From Mycolicibacterium arabiense (GTDB taxonomy: Bacteria; Actinomycetota; Actinomycetes; Mycobacteriales; Mycobacteriaceae), in assembly GCF_010731815.2 (NCBI RefSeq), contig NZ_AP022593.1, positions 5,828,001-5,892,000 of the forward strand: a DNA stretch of 64,000 bases. Direction: 5' to 3'. Both the position numbers and the translations under genes were made by a program. Position 1 is the stretch's first letter. Each line of letters begins with the position of its first letter. The notes beneath the pieces were generated by a model, which worked only from the letters and a program-made list of their open reading frames with translations, had not been told where the DNA came from and ran no database searches. Positions 19,299 to 27,363 of this stretch are shown here, piece by piece.

Positions 19299-20127
19299 GG
19301 ACTACCCGACCTTTCCGGACAAGTCCACGTGGCCCGTGCCGTTCCCCGAGCTGCCGCCGGGCACGAACGGCAGGTTCTCCCGTCCGCCGCAGCATCCCTC
19401 CAAGGCGTCGGCTCCGCAGATTCCGGAAGGCCAGGTGCCCCAGCACGTCGCGGTGGTGATGGACGGCAACGGCCGCTGGGCGACCCAGCGCGGTCTCGGC
19501 CGCACCGAGGGCCACAAGATGGGCGAGGCGGTGCTGATCGACATCACCTGCGGCGCCATCGAGATCGGCGTCAAGCACCTCACGGTGTACGCGTTCTCCA
19601 CGGAGAACTGGAAGCGCAGCACCGAGGAGGTTCGCTTCCTGATGGGCTTCAACCGCGAGGTCGTGCGGCGGCGGCGGGAGAACCTCAACGCGATGGGCGT
19701 GCGGATGCGCTGGGTGGGCTCGCGGCCGCGGATGTGGCGCAGCGTCATCAAGGAGTTCGACATCGCCGAGCAGATGACCGTCGGCAACGACGTCATCACG
19801 ATCAACTACTGCGTGAACTACGGCGGCCGTACCGAGATCATCGAGGCCACAAGGGAACTCGCGCAACTGGCTGCCGACGGCAAGATCAACCCAAACCGGA
19901 TCGGCGAGGCGACGTTCGCCAAGCACCTGCACCGCGCCGACATCCCCGACGTCGACCTGTTCATCAGGACGTCGGGGGAGCAGCGGGCGAGCAACTTCCT
20001 GATCTGGCAGGCGGCGTACGCCGAGTTCGTGTTTCAGGACAAGCTGTGGCCGGACTACGACCGCCGCGACCTGTGGGAGGCCTGCGTGGAGTACGTCAAC
20101 CGCAATCGTCGTTTCGGTAGAGCCTGA
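19240..20127 (+). CDS. uppS: Decaprenyl diphosphate synthase (cis-prenyltransferase, Rv2361c-like)
   Basis: Cis-prenyltransferase that makes the decaprenyl diphosphate lipid carrier for peptidoglycan, arabinogalactan and lipoarabinomannan synthesis. The conserved blocks are complete: [13 protein letters not shown] at ~72 (catalytic Asp), [20 protein letters not shown], and near the C-terminus [20 protein letters not shown] ~65-residue proline-rich N-terminal extension precedes the catalytic core, as in mycobacterial long-chain enzymes. The ATG at 19240 is preferred because AGGA stands 8 nt upstream; it gives 295 residues. An ATG at 19231 is possible. It overlaps recO by 59 bp. Confidence 0.94.
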   Translation: MALMRGAGKETYPQLPPAPEDYPTFPDKSTWPVPFPELPPGTNGRFSRPPQHPSKASAPQIPEGQVPQHVAVVMDGNGRWATQRGLGRTEGHKMGEAVLIDITCGAIEIGVKHLTVYAFSTENWKRSTEEVRFLMGFNREVVRRRRENLNAMGVRMRWVGSRPRMWRSVIKEFDIAEQMTVGNDVITINYCVNYGGRTEIIEATRELAQLAADGKINPNRIGEATFAKHLHRADIPDVDLFIRTSGEQRASNFLIWQAAYAEFVFQDKLWPDYDRRDLWEACVEYVNRNRRFGRA

Positions 20128-20149
20128 TGAGCCTGGGTGGGGGAGCCTG

Positions 20150-20593
20150 ATGTCGCTGCTGGAGCGGCTGTCGTCGGTGCTCCGCGACGTCACGACGGTG
20201 CTCGAGGAGGACGACGACGGCCTGACGGTCAGCCATGCAGGCACCGTCGCGTCGATCCGGGTGGTGACGATCGCCGACGGCCTCGAGATGGTGTCGCTGT
20301 CGCAGCCGTTGGCGTGGGACCTGCCGCTGACCAACAAGACGCGCGAACGCGTCGTCGAGCACGCCGGGCGGACGATGCTGGGCTCGGTGGTGCTGGTGGA
20401 GAAGCTGGTGGAGTCGCCGGCCAACGGTGCGACGAAGGCGTCGGCGACGCGAAAGACGGGCGCCAAGAAGGTCGCCGACGTGATGCTGCGCTACAACTTC
20501 CCGGCGGCGGGTCTCGGCGACGAGGCGCTGCGCACGTTGGTGATGCTGGTGCTGTCCGCCGGGGTCGACGTGCGGGCGGCGCTAACCGGCTGA
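20150..20593 (+). CDS. Conserved hypothetical protein, Rv2360c-like, YbjN/chaperone-like size
   Basis: Cytoplasmic protein of 147 residues, acidic at the N-terminus (VLEEDDDGLTVSHAGTVASIRVVTI) with alternating strands and two long helices; its size and pattern recall the YbjN / type III chaperone-like fold, but no motif proves a function. Ortholog of Rv2360c by position. The ATG follows GGGGGAG. It lies 22 nt after uppS and its 3' end overlaps the furB gene on the other strand by 12 bp. Confidence 0.75.
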   Translation: MSLLERLSSVLRDVTTVLEEDDDGLTVSHAGTVASIRVVTIADGLEMVSLSQPLAWDLPLTNKTRERVVEHAGRTMLGSVVLVEKLVESPANGATKASATRKTGAKKVADVMLRYNFPAAGLGDEALRTLVMLVLSAGVDVRAALTG

Positions 20594-20989
20594 GTCGGCG
20601 GGCACGCAGTCACCGCACACGCCGAAGATCTCGATGGTGTGCGTGACGTCGGTGAAGCCGTGTTCGCGCGCCACGTCGGCGGCCCACTTCTCGGCTGCAC
20701 CGCCCTGCACCTCGACGGCGGTTCCGCACCCGCGGCACACCAGGTGGTGGTGATGGTGGGCGGAGCAGCGGCGGTAAACCGATTCGCCGGTGTCGGTGCG
20801 CAGGCTGTCGACCAGCCCGGAGGCGGCCATGGTCTGCAGCGTCCGGTACACGGTGGTCAGGCCGATGCCCTCGCCGCGGCGGCGCAGTTCGTCGTGCAGT
20901 TCCTGCGCGGAGCGGAATTCGTCGACGTTCTCGAGCAGTGCCGCAATGGCGGCGCGCTGCTTCGTGGACCGAACCGCGACGCCCGTCAC
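20582..20989 (-). CDS. furB: Zinc uptake regulator Zur (FurB)
   Basis: Fur-family repressor of zinc uptake and zinc-independent ribosomal protein genes. 135 residues: winged helix (STKQRAAIAALLENVDEFRSAQEL, then LTTVYRTLQTMAASGLVDSL), then the dimerisation domain with HHHHHLVCRGCG and a second CxxC (CGDC) that form the structural zinc site. The GTG at 20989 overlaps the smtB stop by 4 nt, so smtB-furB is a bicistronic unit as in M. tuberculosis, where SmtB controls furB expression. The C-terminus overlaps the convergent Rv2360c-like gene. Confidence 0.94.
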   Translation of the reverse strand: MTGVAVRSTKQRAAIAALLENVDEFRSAQELHDELRRRGEGIGLTTVYRTLQTMAASGLVDSLRTDTGESVYRRCSAHHHHHLVCRGCGTAVEVQGGAAEKWAADVAREHGFTDVTHTIEIFGVCGDCVPADSAG

Positions 20990-21390
20990 GAGTGATCCTC
21001 GGCGGAGTGGTCGACGGCGGCGAGCACGATGTCGCACAGATGGTGGTCGACGAGGCGGTAGTAGACCTCGCGTCCAGACCGCTCGCCTGCGACGACGCCT
21101 GCGGACTTGAGGATGCGCAGGTGCTGGCTGACCAGTGGCTGCGGCACCTCGAGTGAGTCGACGAGTTCGTGGACGCACCGCGAGGACTCCCGGAGCTGCA
21201 GGACGATCGCGATGCGGACGGGCGCTGCCAGCGCTCGCAGCAGTTCGCCCGCCGAGTCGAGGACCTCGCGCGGCGGCAGGTCGAGCGGAGGGGGCCCGTC
21301 GTGGCCGTGGTGCTCGTGGCTGCCGTGCTCTTGGACGCCCTTCTCCTGGCCACCCTGCGAGTGATCTGCCAAACTGGAAACGGTTTTCAT
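20986..21390 (-). CDS. smtB: ArsR/SmtB-family zinc-responsive repressor SmtB
   Basis: Metal-sensing winged-helix repressor expected to release DNA when zinc is high, allowing furB transcription. 134 residues with a His-rich N-terminal tail (EHGSHEHHGHDG), core ALAAPVRIAIVLQLRESSRCVHELVDSL, recognition helix QPLVSQHLRILKSAG, and the C-terminal helix VDHHLCDIVLAAVDH carrying the alpha5 zinc ligand pattern (Asp/His...His). The ATG at 21390 lies 8 nt downstream of the -10 box, so the mRNA may be leaderless. First gene of the smtB-furB unit. Confidence 0.94.
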   Translation of the reverse strand: MKTVSSLADHSQGGQEKGVQEHGSHEHHGHDGPPPLDLPPREVLDSAGELLRALAAPVRIAIVLQLRESSRCVHELVDSLEVPQPLVSQHLRILKSAGVVAGERSGREVYYRLVDHHLCDIVLAAVDHSAEDHS

Positions 21391-21398
21391 TAGAAGTC

Positions 21399-21426
21399 AG
21401 AATACATGCGGAATGCTGCATGTCAA
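21399..21426 (-). promoter_or_regulatory. smtB-furB promoter with embedded palindromic operator
   Basis: On the minus strand TTGACA (21421-21426) and TATTCT (21399-21404) are separated by 16 bp, a near-consensus housekeeping promoter. A perfect inverted repeat, ACATGC-N8-GCATGT (21404-21423), fills the spacer and reaches into both boxes, the expected place for a repressor that blocks RNA polymerase. The smtB ATG begins 8 nt after the -10, so the transcript probably has no leader. Assignment to SmtB is inference from position. Confidence 0.65.
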
Positions 21427-21481
21427 CGCGTCGATCGTCCGGTGGGCCTACGCCAGGGCGATGGCCGGGCACGCGCCTGAC

Positions 21482-21487
21482 TAGGCT
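21482..21487 (+). promoter_or_regulatory. Probable -10 element of glyS
   Basis: TAGGCT ends 8 nt before the GTG start of glyS. No clear -35 or ribosome binding site is seen, so a leaderless or near-leaderless mRNA is likely. It is divergent from the smtB promoter in the same 105-bp gap. Confidence 0.4.
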
Positions 21488-21495
21488 ATGAACCC

Positions 21496-22893
21496 GTGGC
21501 ATCCATCATCGACACCGTTGCGAACCTGGCGAAACGCCGTGGCCTGGTCTATCAGTCCGGCGAGATCTACGGGGGTACGAAGTCGGCGTGGGACTACGGC
21601 CCACTCGGGGTCGAACTCAAGGAGAACATCAAGCGACAGTGGTGGCGGTCGATGGTCACCGGCCGCGACGACGTCGTGGGCCTGGACAGCGCGATCATCC
21701 TGCCCCGCGAGGTGTGGGTTGCCTCCGGACACGTCGAGGTCTTCAACGACCCGCTGGTCGAATGTCTGAACTGCCACAAGCGTCATCGGCAGGATCACCT
21801 GCAGGAGGCCTACTTCGAGAAGCGCGGGGCCAAGGACGGCCTGGCCGACCTGGACGCCGTTCCGATGGAGGAGATCGTCTGCCCGGACTGCGGCACGAAG
21901 GGCCAGTGGACCGCGCCGCGTGACTTCAACATGATGCTCAAGACCTACCTCGGGCCAATCGAGTCCGAGGAGGGCATGCACTACCTGCGGCCCGAGACCG
22001 CCCAGGGCATCTTCGTGAACTTCGCGAACGTGGTGACCACGTCGCGCCGCAAGCCGCCGTTCGGCATCGGCCAGATCGGCAAGAGCTTCCGCAACGAGAT
22101 CACGCCGGGCAACTTCATCTTCCGCACCCGCGAGTTCGAGCAGATGGAGATGGAGTTCTTCGTCGAGCCCGCGACCGCGCCGGAGTGGCACCAGTATTGG
22201 ATCGACACCCGGTTTCAGTGGTACGTCGACCTCGGCATCGATCCCGAGAACCTGCGGCTCTACGAGCACCCGAAGGAGAAGCTGTCGCACTACTCGGATC
22301 GCACCGTCGACATCGAGTACAAGTTCGGCTTCTCGGGCAACCCGTGGGGTGAACTCGAGGGCGTCGCCAATCGCACCGACTTCGACCTGTCGACGCACTC
22401 CAAGCACTCCGGCACCGACCTGTCGTTCTACGACCAGGCGACCGAGAACCGTTTCGTGCCATATGTGATCGAGCCCGCGGCGGGGCTGACGCGGTCGCTG
22501 ATGGCGTTCCTGGTCGACGCGTACACCGAGGACGAGGCGCCCAACGCCAAGGGTGGCGTCGACAAGCGCACGGTGCTGCGCCTCGACCCGCGTCTGGCGC
22601 CGGTCAAGGCGGCGGTGCTGCCGCTGTCGCGCCACGCGGACCTGTCGCCCAAGGCACGCGACCTGGCCGCCGAGCTGCGCAGGTCGTGGAACGTCGACTT
22701 CGACGACGCAGGCGCGATCGGTCGTCGTTATCGGCGCCAGGATGAGATCGGCACGCCGTTCTGCATCACGATCGACTTCGACTCGCTCGAGGATCAGGCA
22801 GTCACCATCCGCGAGCGCGACGCCATGACCCAGGAGCGCGTCGCCATCTCCGAGGTGTCCAACTACCTGGCCGTACGCCTCAAGGGCTGCTAG
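21496..22893 (+). CDS. glyS: Glycyl-tRNA synthetase, class II (GlyQS-type single chain)
   Basis: Charges tRNA-Gly in the cytoplasm. 465 residues, dimeric alpha2 type. Starts [16 protein letters not shown]; the insertion with two CxxC pairs (CLNCHKRH and CPDCGTKG, ~93-136) is a zinc site. Class II motifs: [12 protein letters not shown], then [31 protein letters not shown] (motif 2) and motif 3 near [14 protein letters not shown]. The C-terminal anticodon-binding domain runs ~365-465. GTG start just after the -10 box. A repeat copy follows 34 nt after the stop. Confidence 0.97.
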   Translation: MASIIDTVANLAKRRGLVYQSGEIYGGTKSAWDYGPLGVELKENIKRQWWRSMVTGRDDVVGLDSAIILPREVWVASGHVEVFNDPLVECLNCHKRHRQDHLQEAYFEKRGAKDGLADLDAVPMEEIVCPDCGTKGQWTAPRDFNMMLKTYLGPIESEEGMHYLRPETAQGIFVNFANVVTTSRRKPPFGIGQIGKSFRNEITPGNFIFRTREFEQMEMEFFVEPATAPEWHQYWIDTRFQWYVDLGIDPENLRLYEHPKEKLSHYSDRTVDIEYKFGFSGNPWGELEGVANRTDFDLSTHSKHSGTDLSFYDQATENRFVPYVIEPAAGLTRSLMAFLVDAYTEDEAPNAKGGVDKRTVLRLDPRLAPVKAAVLPLSRHADLSPKARDLAAELRRSWNVDFDDAGAIGRRYRRQDEIGTPFCITIDFDSLEDQAVTIRERDAMTQERVAISEVSNYLAVRLKGC

Positions 22894-22927
22894 GTCTTTC
22901 CCCCTCTTCCCGCGAGTTCTTCTACCC

Positions 22928-22987
22928 GCGAGCGTGCGTGTCTGCGGGCGACACGCCGCGCCCGGACCCGAGTTCACGCACGCTCGC
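22928..22987 (-). repeat. 60-bp palindromic interspersed repeat, copy B (inverted)
   Basis: Same element as copies A and C but in reverse orientation. Its ends are perfect 13-bp inverted repeats: GCGAGCGTGCGTG on the left and its complement on the right. It lies 34 nt after the glyS stop and 80 nt before the DUF559-type gene, so it could act as a terminator for glyS. The 174-bp gap between those genes holds nothing else I recognise. Confidence 0.88.
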
Positions 22988-23067
22988 TCGTCCCCAGTCG
23001 CGGGTTCATCCCCAGATTTCCCTAGCGGTCTGGCGGTGCAATCACCGGCGAGGTCACGATCGACCGC

Positions 23068-23952
23068 GTGGACGGGGTGGAACGGCTTCTCGAAGCTCAA
23101 GGCGGCGTGGCGGGTACGGGCCAACTACTGACGGTGCTGACCCGCAGTCAGCTCGACCGCCGGATCGATCGCGGTGAGCTGACCAAGGTATGGCCGGGCA
23201 TCTATTGCGCTGGCGAACCCGACGACGGGATTCGCCTGCGCGGGCTCGACCTTCGTGCCGGTGAGCAGGTCGCGATGTGCCTCGGCACTGCGGCCGCGGC
23301 TTACGGCTTCGACACCGAGGGTGACGCCGACCTGCACGTCCTCAACCCGGTTCGACACCAGTTGCGCAACTCAGACGGGCTGGTGGTCCACCGTCGTGAC
23401 GGTGCGCCGTTGGGCCGCGTCGATGGCCGTAGGGCGACGACCCCGGCGTGGACCGCCGTCGAGGTGGCTCGCGGCCTTCGTCGACCGCGGGCGCTCGCGA
23501 TACTCGACGCCGCACTGCGATCCGGCACGTGCGAACGGCGAGACCTGCACTTCGCTGCCGTCGAGCAGTTCGGTCGCCGCGGGATCGTGGCCGTCCGCGA
23601 ACTCATTCCGCTGGCCGATCCACGCGCCGAATCGCCGATGGAGAGCGAAGCCCGGCTCGTGATGCTCGACGGCGGATTGCCAACGCCCGAACTGCAATAC
23701 GACGTCATCGACCGGTCGGGCCGACTCTGGCGGCTGGACTTCGCGTGGCCGGATCGCAAGGTCGCCGTCGAGTACGACGGGTTCGACTGGCACAGCGACC
23801 CCGAAGCCCTCCGTCGGGACCGGCAGAAACGCGCGGCGCTGGCAGAGATGGACTGGACGGTGACGTCGATCGTGTTCGACGACGTCAGGCGGCGGCCGGT
23901 CGACACCGTGCTCGGCATTCGGCGAGACCTGACGCGGACCCGCGCGGCGTGA
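23068..23952 (+). CDS. AbiEi-like N-terminus plus DUF559/Vsr-like PD-(D/E)XK domain protein
   Basis: Protein of 294 residues with a GTG start. The N-terminal ~70 residues (LLEAQGGVAGTGQLLTVLTRSQLDRRIDRGEL, then KVWPGIYC) look like the winged-helix head of AbiEi-type antitoxins. The C-terminal part, ~215-290, has the DUF559/Vsr nuclease pattern: WRLDFAWPDRKVAVEYDGFDWH with the D...ExD acidic residues, then RRDRQKRAALAEMDW. Such proteins are frequent in mycobacterial accessory DNA; function is unproven and both a toxin-antitoxin and a DNA repair/defence role are possible. No partner toxin gene is adjacent. It is bracketed by inverted copies B and C of the 60-bp repeat, and copy C overlaps its stop codon. 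Confidence 0.8.
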   Translation: MDGVERLLEAQGGVAGTGQLLTVLTRSQLDRRIDRGELTKVWPGIYCAGEPDDGIRLRGLDLRAGEQVAMCLGTAAAAYGFDTEGDADLHVLNPVRHQLRNSDGLVVHRRDGAPLGRVDGRRATTPAWTAVEVARGLRRPRALAILDAALRSGTCERRDLHFAAVEQFGRRGIVAVRELIPLADPRAESPMESEARLVMLDGGLPTPELQYDVIDRSGRLWRLDFAWPDRKVAVEYDGFDWHSDPEALRRDRQKRAALAEMDWTVTSIVFDDVRRRPVDTVLGIRRDLTRTRAA

Positions 23953-24008
23953 GCGTGCGTGAACTCGGGTTTTCGCCCGGCGTGTCGCCCGCAGACACGC
24001 ACGCTCGC
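23949..24008 (+). repeat. 60-bp palindromic interspersed repeat, copy C
   Basis: Same orientation as copy A, opposite to copy B. It starts inside the last codon region of the DUF559-type gene and ends 7 nt before the stop of the convergent TPM gene. One mismatch (T for C) lies in the left terminal repeat; the right end is identical to the other copies. Position between converging genes fits a two-way terminator. Confidence 0.88.
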
Positions 24009-24014
24009 GGGAAG

Positions 24015-26030
24015 TTAGAACCGCCCGCCGCCCCCGCTGAAACCGCCACCGCCGCCGCCGGACCCGCCGAACGAGCCCGGGCTGAACCCGCCCCCACCGC
24101 CGAAGCCGCCACCACCGCCGAAGCCGCCGCGCATCGCGCCGGACAGGATGTTGCCGATGAGGATTCCGCCGATTATGGCGCCGGCGTTGCCTCCGCCTCC
24201 GCCGTAGCCGCCGCCCCCCATGTAGTTCTGCTGGGCGTTGCTCACGTCGGCGTTCGCCAGCGTCTGCGCCTGGCCCGCGAGCAGGGCCGCGCCGTTGGCG
24301 TGCGCGATCGCCTCGGAGAGGTTCGTCGTGCGCTTGGCCTGGGCGGCGTCGAGTTGACGGACCGCCTCGGCCAGCCGGGTGCGGGCCTCGGGTCCGACGC
24401 TGCCGCGCCGGGTGTCGATGAAGTCCGACACCGATCGCACCCGGGACTGCGCGGCGAACAGCGCCGAGTCGAACGCGCGGCTCATGCGTTCGGCCGCCTC
24501 GCGTTCCTCGGTGATGGTCGACAGCAGGTGGTCGAGTTCGGCGTCGGCCTGGGTGAGTGCGGTGAATGCGCCCAGCGGATCGGCGCCACCGTTGCTCTGC
24601 GCGTTCGCCACCGCGGTCGCGGCGGCGTCGCGGGCGGCCCGGAGTTCGGCCGCCCGGGGGAGCGACGCCTGCCCGAGCAGTTGGTCGGCGTGGGCGATGC
24701 CGCTCTGGCCGTCGGCGATCGCATCCGGCAGCCCGGCGACGGCCCGGTTGATGTCGGTCGCCGCGCTATCGACCGAGTCGAGCAGCGTGCGCGCCTGCCC
24801 GAGCGCCGATTCGGCCGCGTGGATCGAGTCCACCAAACCGGCCTGGCTGCCCGCGGGACGGGCGACCAGTGCCCTGGCATCGGTGATGTTCTGGTCGGCG
24901 AACGTCAGGCGATGGCTTGCCGCGTCGACGTTTCCGGCGATCGAGTGCAGCGCGGTCTCGGCGAACTGGGCGTGCAACGCCGTGAGCCGTTGCCGGGCCG
25001 GCTCGATGCGCGCGGTGAGGTCGACCATCTGCTGGGTCAGCGTGTCGAGCCGGCTCGGCGCGTTGATCACCAAGTCGCGCAGCTGCGCGAACGCCTCGCC
25101 CTGGGCCTCCAGTTCGCGGTCGGCCTTCGCCGCCGCCACGATGACCCTGGTCAGCAGGTCGCGTCGCTGCTGCGGTGTCTCCGGCGCTGCGTCGTCGAGG
25201 ATCTGCCGCACGTTGAACGCCTGGGTGAGCGTCGTCTTGGCGTTGTCGACCGCCTGGCGGAACGGCGCGGTGTCCTTCTCGCCGAACTCGTCGACCGCCA
25301 ATGTCAGTTCGTTGTCGCTGGTGCGCACGGCGTTGTCGACCTCGACCACGATCGACCGGGACAGATCGTCGAGCGCGTCGATGGACAGCGACGCCAGCGC
25401 CTCCGGGCTGGTCGGGTCGACGCGCTGCGCTGCGGCGAACTCGGCTTCCCGGCGCTTGCGCTGCCTGCGCCGGCGCCAGAAGAGCAGCACCACGACGGCG
25501 ATGGCGATGACTGCGAGGATGGCGACCAGCCCCACCCAGTTCATCGTGCCCGCACTGCCGGTGTCACCGAGACCCGTTGCGGCGGCGACGGCGGCGCCGG
25601 CCCAGTCACCCTTGCGCAGGGCGGGTTCCACCTCGTTGCGCCGCAGCGTGTCGACATCGACGCTGCCCGCTGCCTCGGTCGGGACCAGCAACGCGTAGGC
25701 GCGGTCACCGGTCGCGACCGCGAGGATGGCGTCCGATTCCTGTAAGTCGCTGAGGCTGAACGTGCTTCGTGCCCAGGCTTCGGCGTTCTGGCCCGAGAAG
25801 GAGTCGACGTAGACCACCCACAGCCGGATTCGGCGAGCGTCGTAGAGGCCGTCGACGGCCGACTGCACCTGCCTGAGCTGCCCTGCGCCCAACGCACCCG
25901 CGTCGTCGGTGACGTAGTTCGCCAACCGCATGGGCGGGTCCGCCCACGCCGTCGGCGTCGTCAACAGGCCGATGGTCAGTGCTGCGAGCAGCAGGCCGAT
26001 GAGGCGGACCGCTCGACGTTCCCTGCGCAT
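24015..26030 (-). CDS. TPM-domain membrane protein with Gly-rich tail (Rv2345-like)
   Basis: 671 residues. A signal peptide (~1-30, ending near PTAWADPP) is followed by a TPM_phosphatase domain, ~35-150 ([25 protein letters not shown], then [10 protein letters not shown]). One membrane helix at ~167-187 precedes a basic stretch, [13 protein letters not shown], so the long rest (~190-600, rich in coiled-coil-like helices) should be cytoplasmic. The last ~65 residues are almost only Gly, Phe and Ser ([12 protein letters not shown], then GGFGGGGGF). TPM domains elsewhere have phosphatase or photosystem-assembly roles; here the role is unknown. Ortholog of Rv2345 by layout next to dgt. Confidence 0.85.
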   Translation of the reverse strand: MRRERRAVRLIGLLLAALTIGLLTTPTAWADPPMRLANYVTDDAGALGAGQLRQVQSAVDGLYDARRIRLWVVYVDSFSGQNAEAWARSTFSLSDLQESDAILAVATGDRAYALLVPTEAAGSVDVDTLRRNEVEPALRKGDWAGAAVAAATGLGDTGSAGTMNWVGLVAILAVIAIAVVVLLFWRRRRQRKRREAEFAAAQRVDPTSPEALASLSIDALDDLSRSIVVEVDNAVRTSDNELTLAVDEFGEKDTAPFRQAVDNAKTTLTQAFNVRQILDDAAPETPQQRRDLLTRVIVAAAKADRELEAQGEAFAQLRDLVINAPSRLDTLTQQMVDLTARIEPARQRLTALHAQFAETALHSIAGNVDAASHRLTFADQNITDARALVARPAGSQAGLVDSIHAAESALGQARTLLDSVDSAATDINRAVAGLPDAIADGQSGIAHADQLLGQASLPRAAELRAARDAAATAVANAQSNGGADPLGAFTALTQADAELDHLLSTITEEREAAERMSRAFDSALFAAQSRVRSVSDFIDTRRGSVGPEARTRLAEAVRQLDAAQAKRTTNLSEAIAHANGAALLAGQAQTLANADVSNAQQNYMGGGGYGGGGGNAGAIIGGILIGNILSGAMRGGFGGGGGFGGGGGFSPGSFGGSGGGGGGFSGGGGRF

Positions 26031-26087
26031 GGCGCCAATCTAGTGGGTGGGCTGACGAGTGCCGCGGTGCTGGCAGACTGTTCGGCG

Positions 26088-27359
26088 GTGACCACCACGA
26101 CCGACGACTACGACGACTTCGACCGACAGCGACTGGTGGTCGAGGCGGCGAAGGGTGCCGCGCTGCCGGGTACCGAGAACGCCGAGCACCGCACCGACTT
26201 CGCCCGCGACCGGGCCCGGGTGTTGCACAGCGCTGCGTTCCGGCGTCTGGCCGACAAGACTCAGGTGGTCGGTCCGCGCCAGAGCGAGACGCCCCGCACT
26301 CGGCTCACGCACTCGCTGGAGGTCGCGCAGATCGGCCGCGGCATGGCGATCGGTCTTGGCTGTGACCCCGACCTCGTCGACCTGGCGGGCCTCGCCCACG
26401 ACATCGGGCATCCGCCCTACGGCCACAACGGGGAACGCGCGCTGAACGAGATCTCGAAGCCCTTCGGCGGGTTCGAGGGCAACGCGCAGAACTTCCGGAT
26501 ACTCACCCGGCTGGAACCCAAGGTCCTCGACGCCGACGGCCGGTCGGCCGGCCTCAACCTCACCCGCGCGGCGTTGGACGCGGTGACGAAGTACCCGTGG
26601 CAGCGCTTCGACCGCAGGAAGTTCGGGTTCTACGACGACGACATGGCTGCCGCCGAGTGGGTTCGCGAGGGCGCCGACGCGGAGCGTCCCTGCCTGGAGG
26701 CGCAGGTGATGGACTGGGCCGACGACGTCGCGTACTCCGTGCACGACGTGGAGGACGGGGTGATCTCCGGGCGGATCGACCTGCGGGTGCTGGCCGACGC
26801 CGACGCCGCCGCGTCGCTCGCCCGGCTGGGCGCCGACGCGTTCCCCTCGCTGACGATCGACGACCTGCTCGCCGCCTGCGAGCGGCTCTCCGAGGTTCCC
26901 GTCGTGGCGGAGGTCGGCAAGTACGACGGCACTCTGGCGTCGTCGGTCGCGCTGAAGCAGATGACGAGCGAACTCGTCGGCCGGTTCGCCAACGCCGCGA
27001 TCACCGAGACCAGGGCCGCCGCGGGCAACGGACCGCTGCGGCGCTACGACACCGATCTCGCGGTGCCGACGGTGGTGCGCACCGAGGTCGCCGTGCTCAA
27101 GATGCTGGCGCTCCAATTCATCATGTCCGACCACGGTCACCTGCGGATCCAGGCCGACCAGCGCACCCGCATCCACGAGGTCGCACTGACGCTCTGGGCG
27201 CAGGCACCTGGCAGCCTCGACCCGCAGTTCGCCCCGGAGTTCGTGGCGGCCGACGACGACGGGGCGCGGTTGCGCGTCGTGATCGATCAGATCGCCTCCT
27301 ATACCGAGGGTCGGTTGGAACGAGTGCACGAGGCGCGTTCGCCACGGCCACTAGACTGA
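26088..27359 (+). CDS. dgt: Deoxyguanosinetriphosphate triphosphohydrolase-like protein (dGTPase)
   Basis: HD-domain enzyme that hydrolyses dNTPs, preferring dGTP in studied members, to deoxynucleoside and triphosphate. HD metal ligands are visible: [15 protein letters not shown], then [15 protein letters not shown]; a later [12 protein letters not shown] supplies the final Asp. The GTG at 26088 gives 423 residues and leaves room for promoters before the divergent TPM gene; a start at 26043 (438 aa) is open but has no ribosome binding site and leaves only 12 bp. dnaG begins 4 nt after the stop, so DNA precursor control and primase are co-transcribed. Confidence 0.92.
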   Translation: MTTTTDDYDDFDRQRLVVEAAKGAALPGTENAEHRTDFARDRARVLHSAAFRRLADKTQVVGPRQSETPRTRLTHSLEVAQIGRGMAIGLGCDPDLVDLAGLAHDIGHPPYGHNGERALNEISKPFGGFEGNAQNFRILTRLEPKVLDADGRSAGLNLTRAALDAVTKYPWQRFDRRKFGFYDDDMAAAEWVREGADAERPCLEAQVMDWADDVAYSVHDVEDGVISGRIDLRVLADADAAASLARLGADAFPSLTIDDLLAACERLSEVPVVAEVGKYDGTLASSVALKQMTSELVGRFANAAITETRAAAGNGPLRRYDTDLAVPTVVRTEVAVLKMLALQFIMSDHGHLRIQADQRTRIHEVALTLWAQAPGSLDPQFAPEFVAADDDGARLRVVIDQIASYTEGRLERVHEARSPRPLD

Positions 27360-27363
27360 ATCG

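Noticed and set aside
20594..21502. FurB read as a 306-residue protein
   Set aside because: The frame upstream of the GTG at 20989 is a shadow of smtB; the Fur domain begins right at that GTG.
23448..25745. 765-codon plus-strand open frame over the DUF559 and TPM genes
   Set aside because: Shadow frame; its composition is unlike a protein and it covers the clearly coding TPM gene on the other strand.
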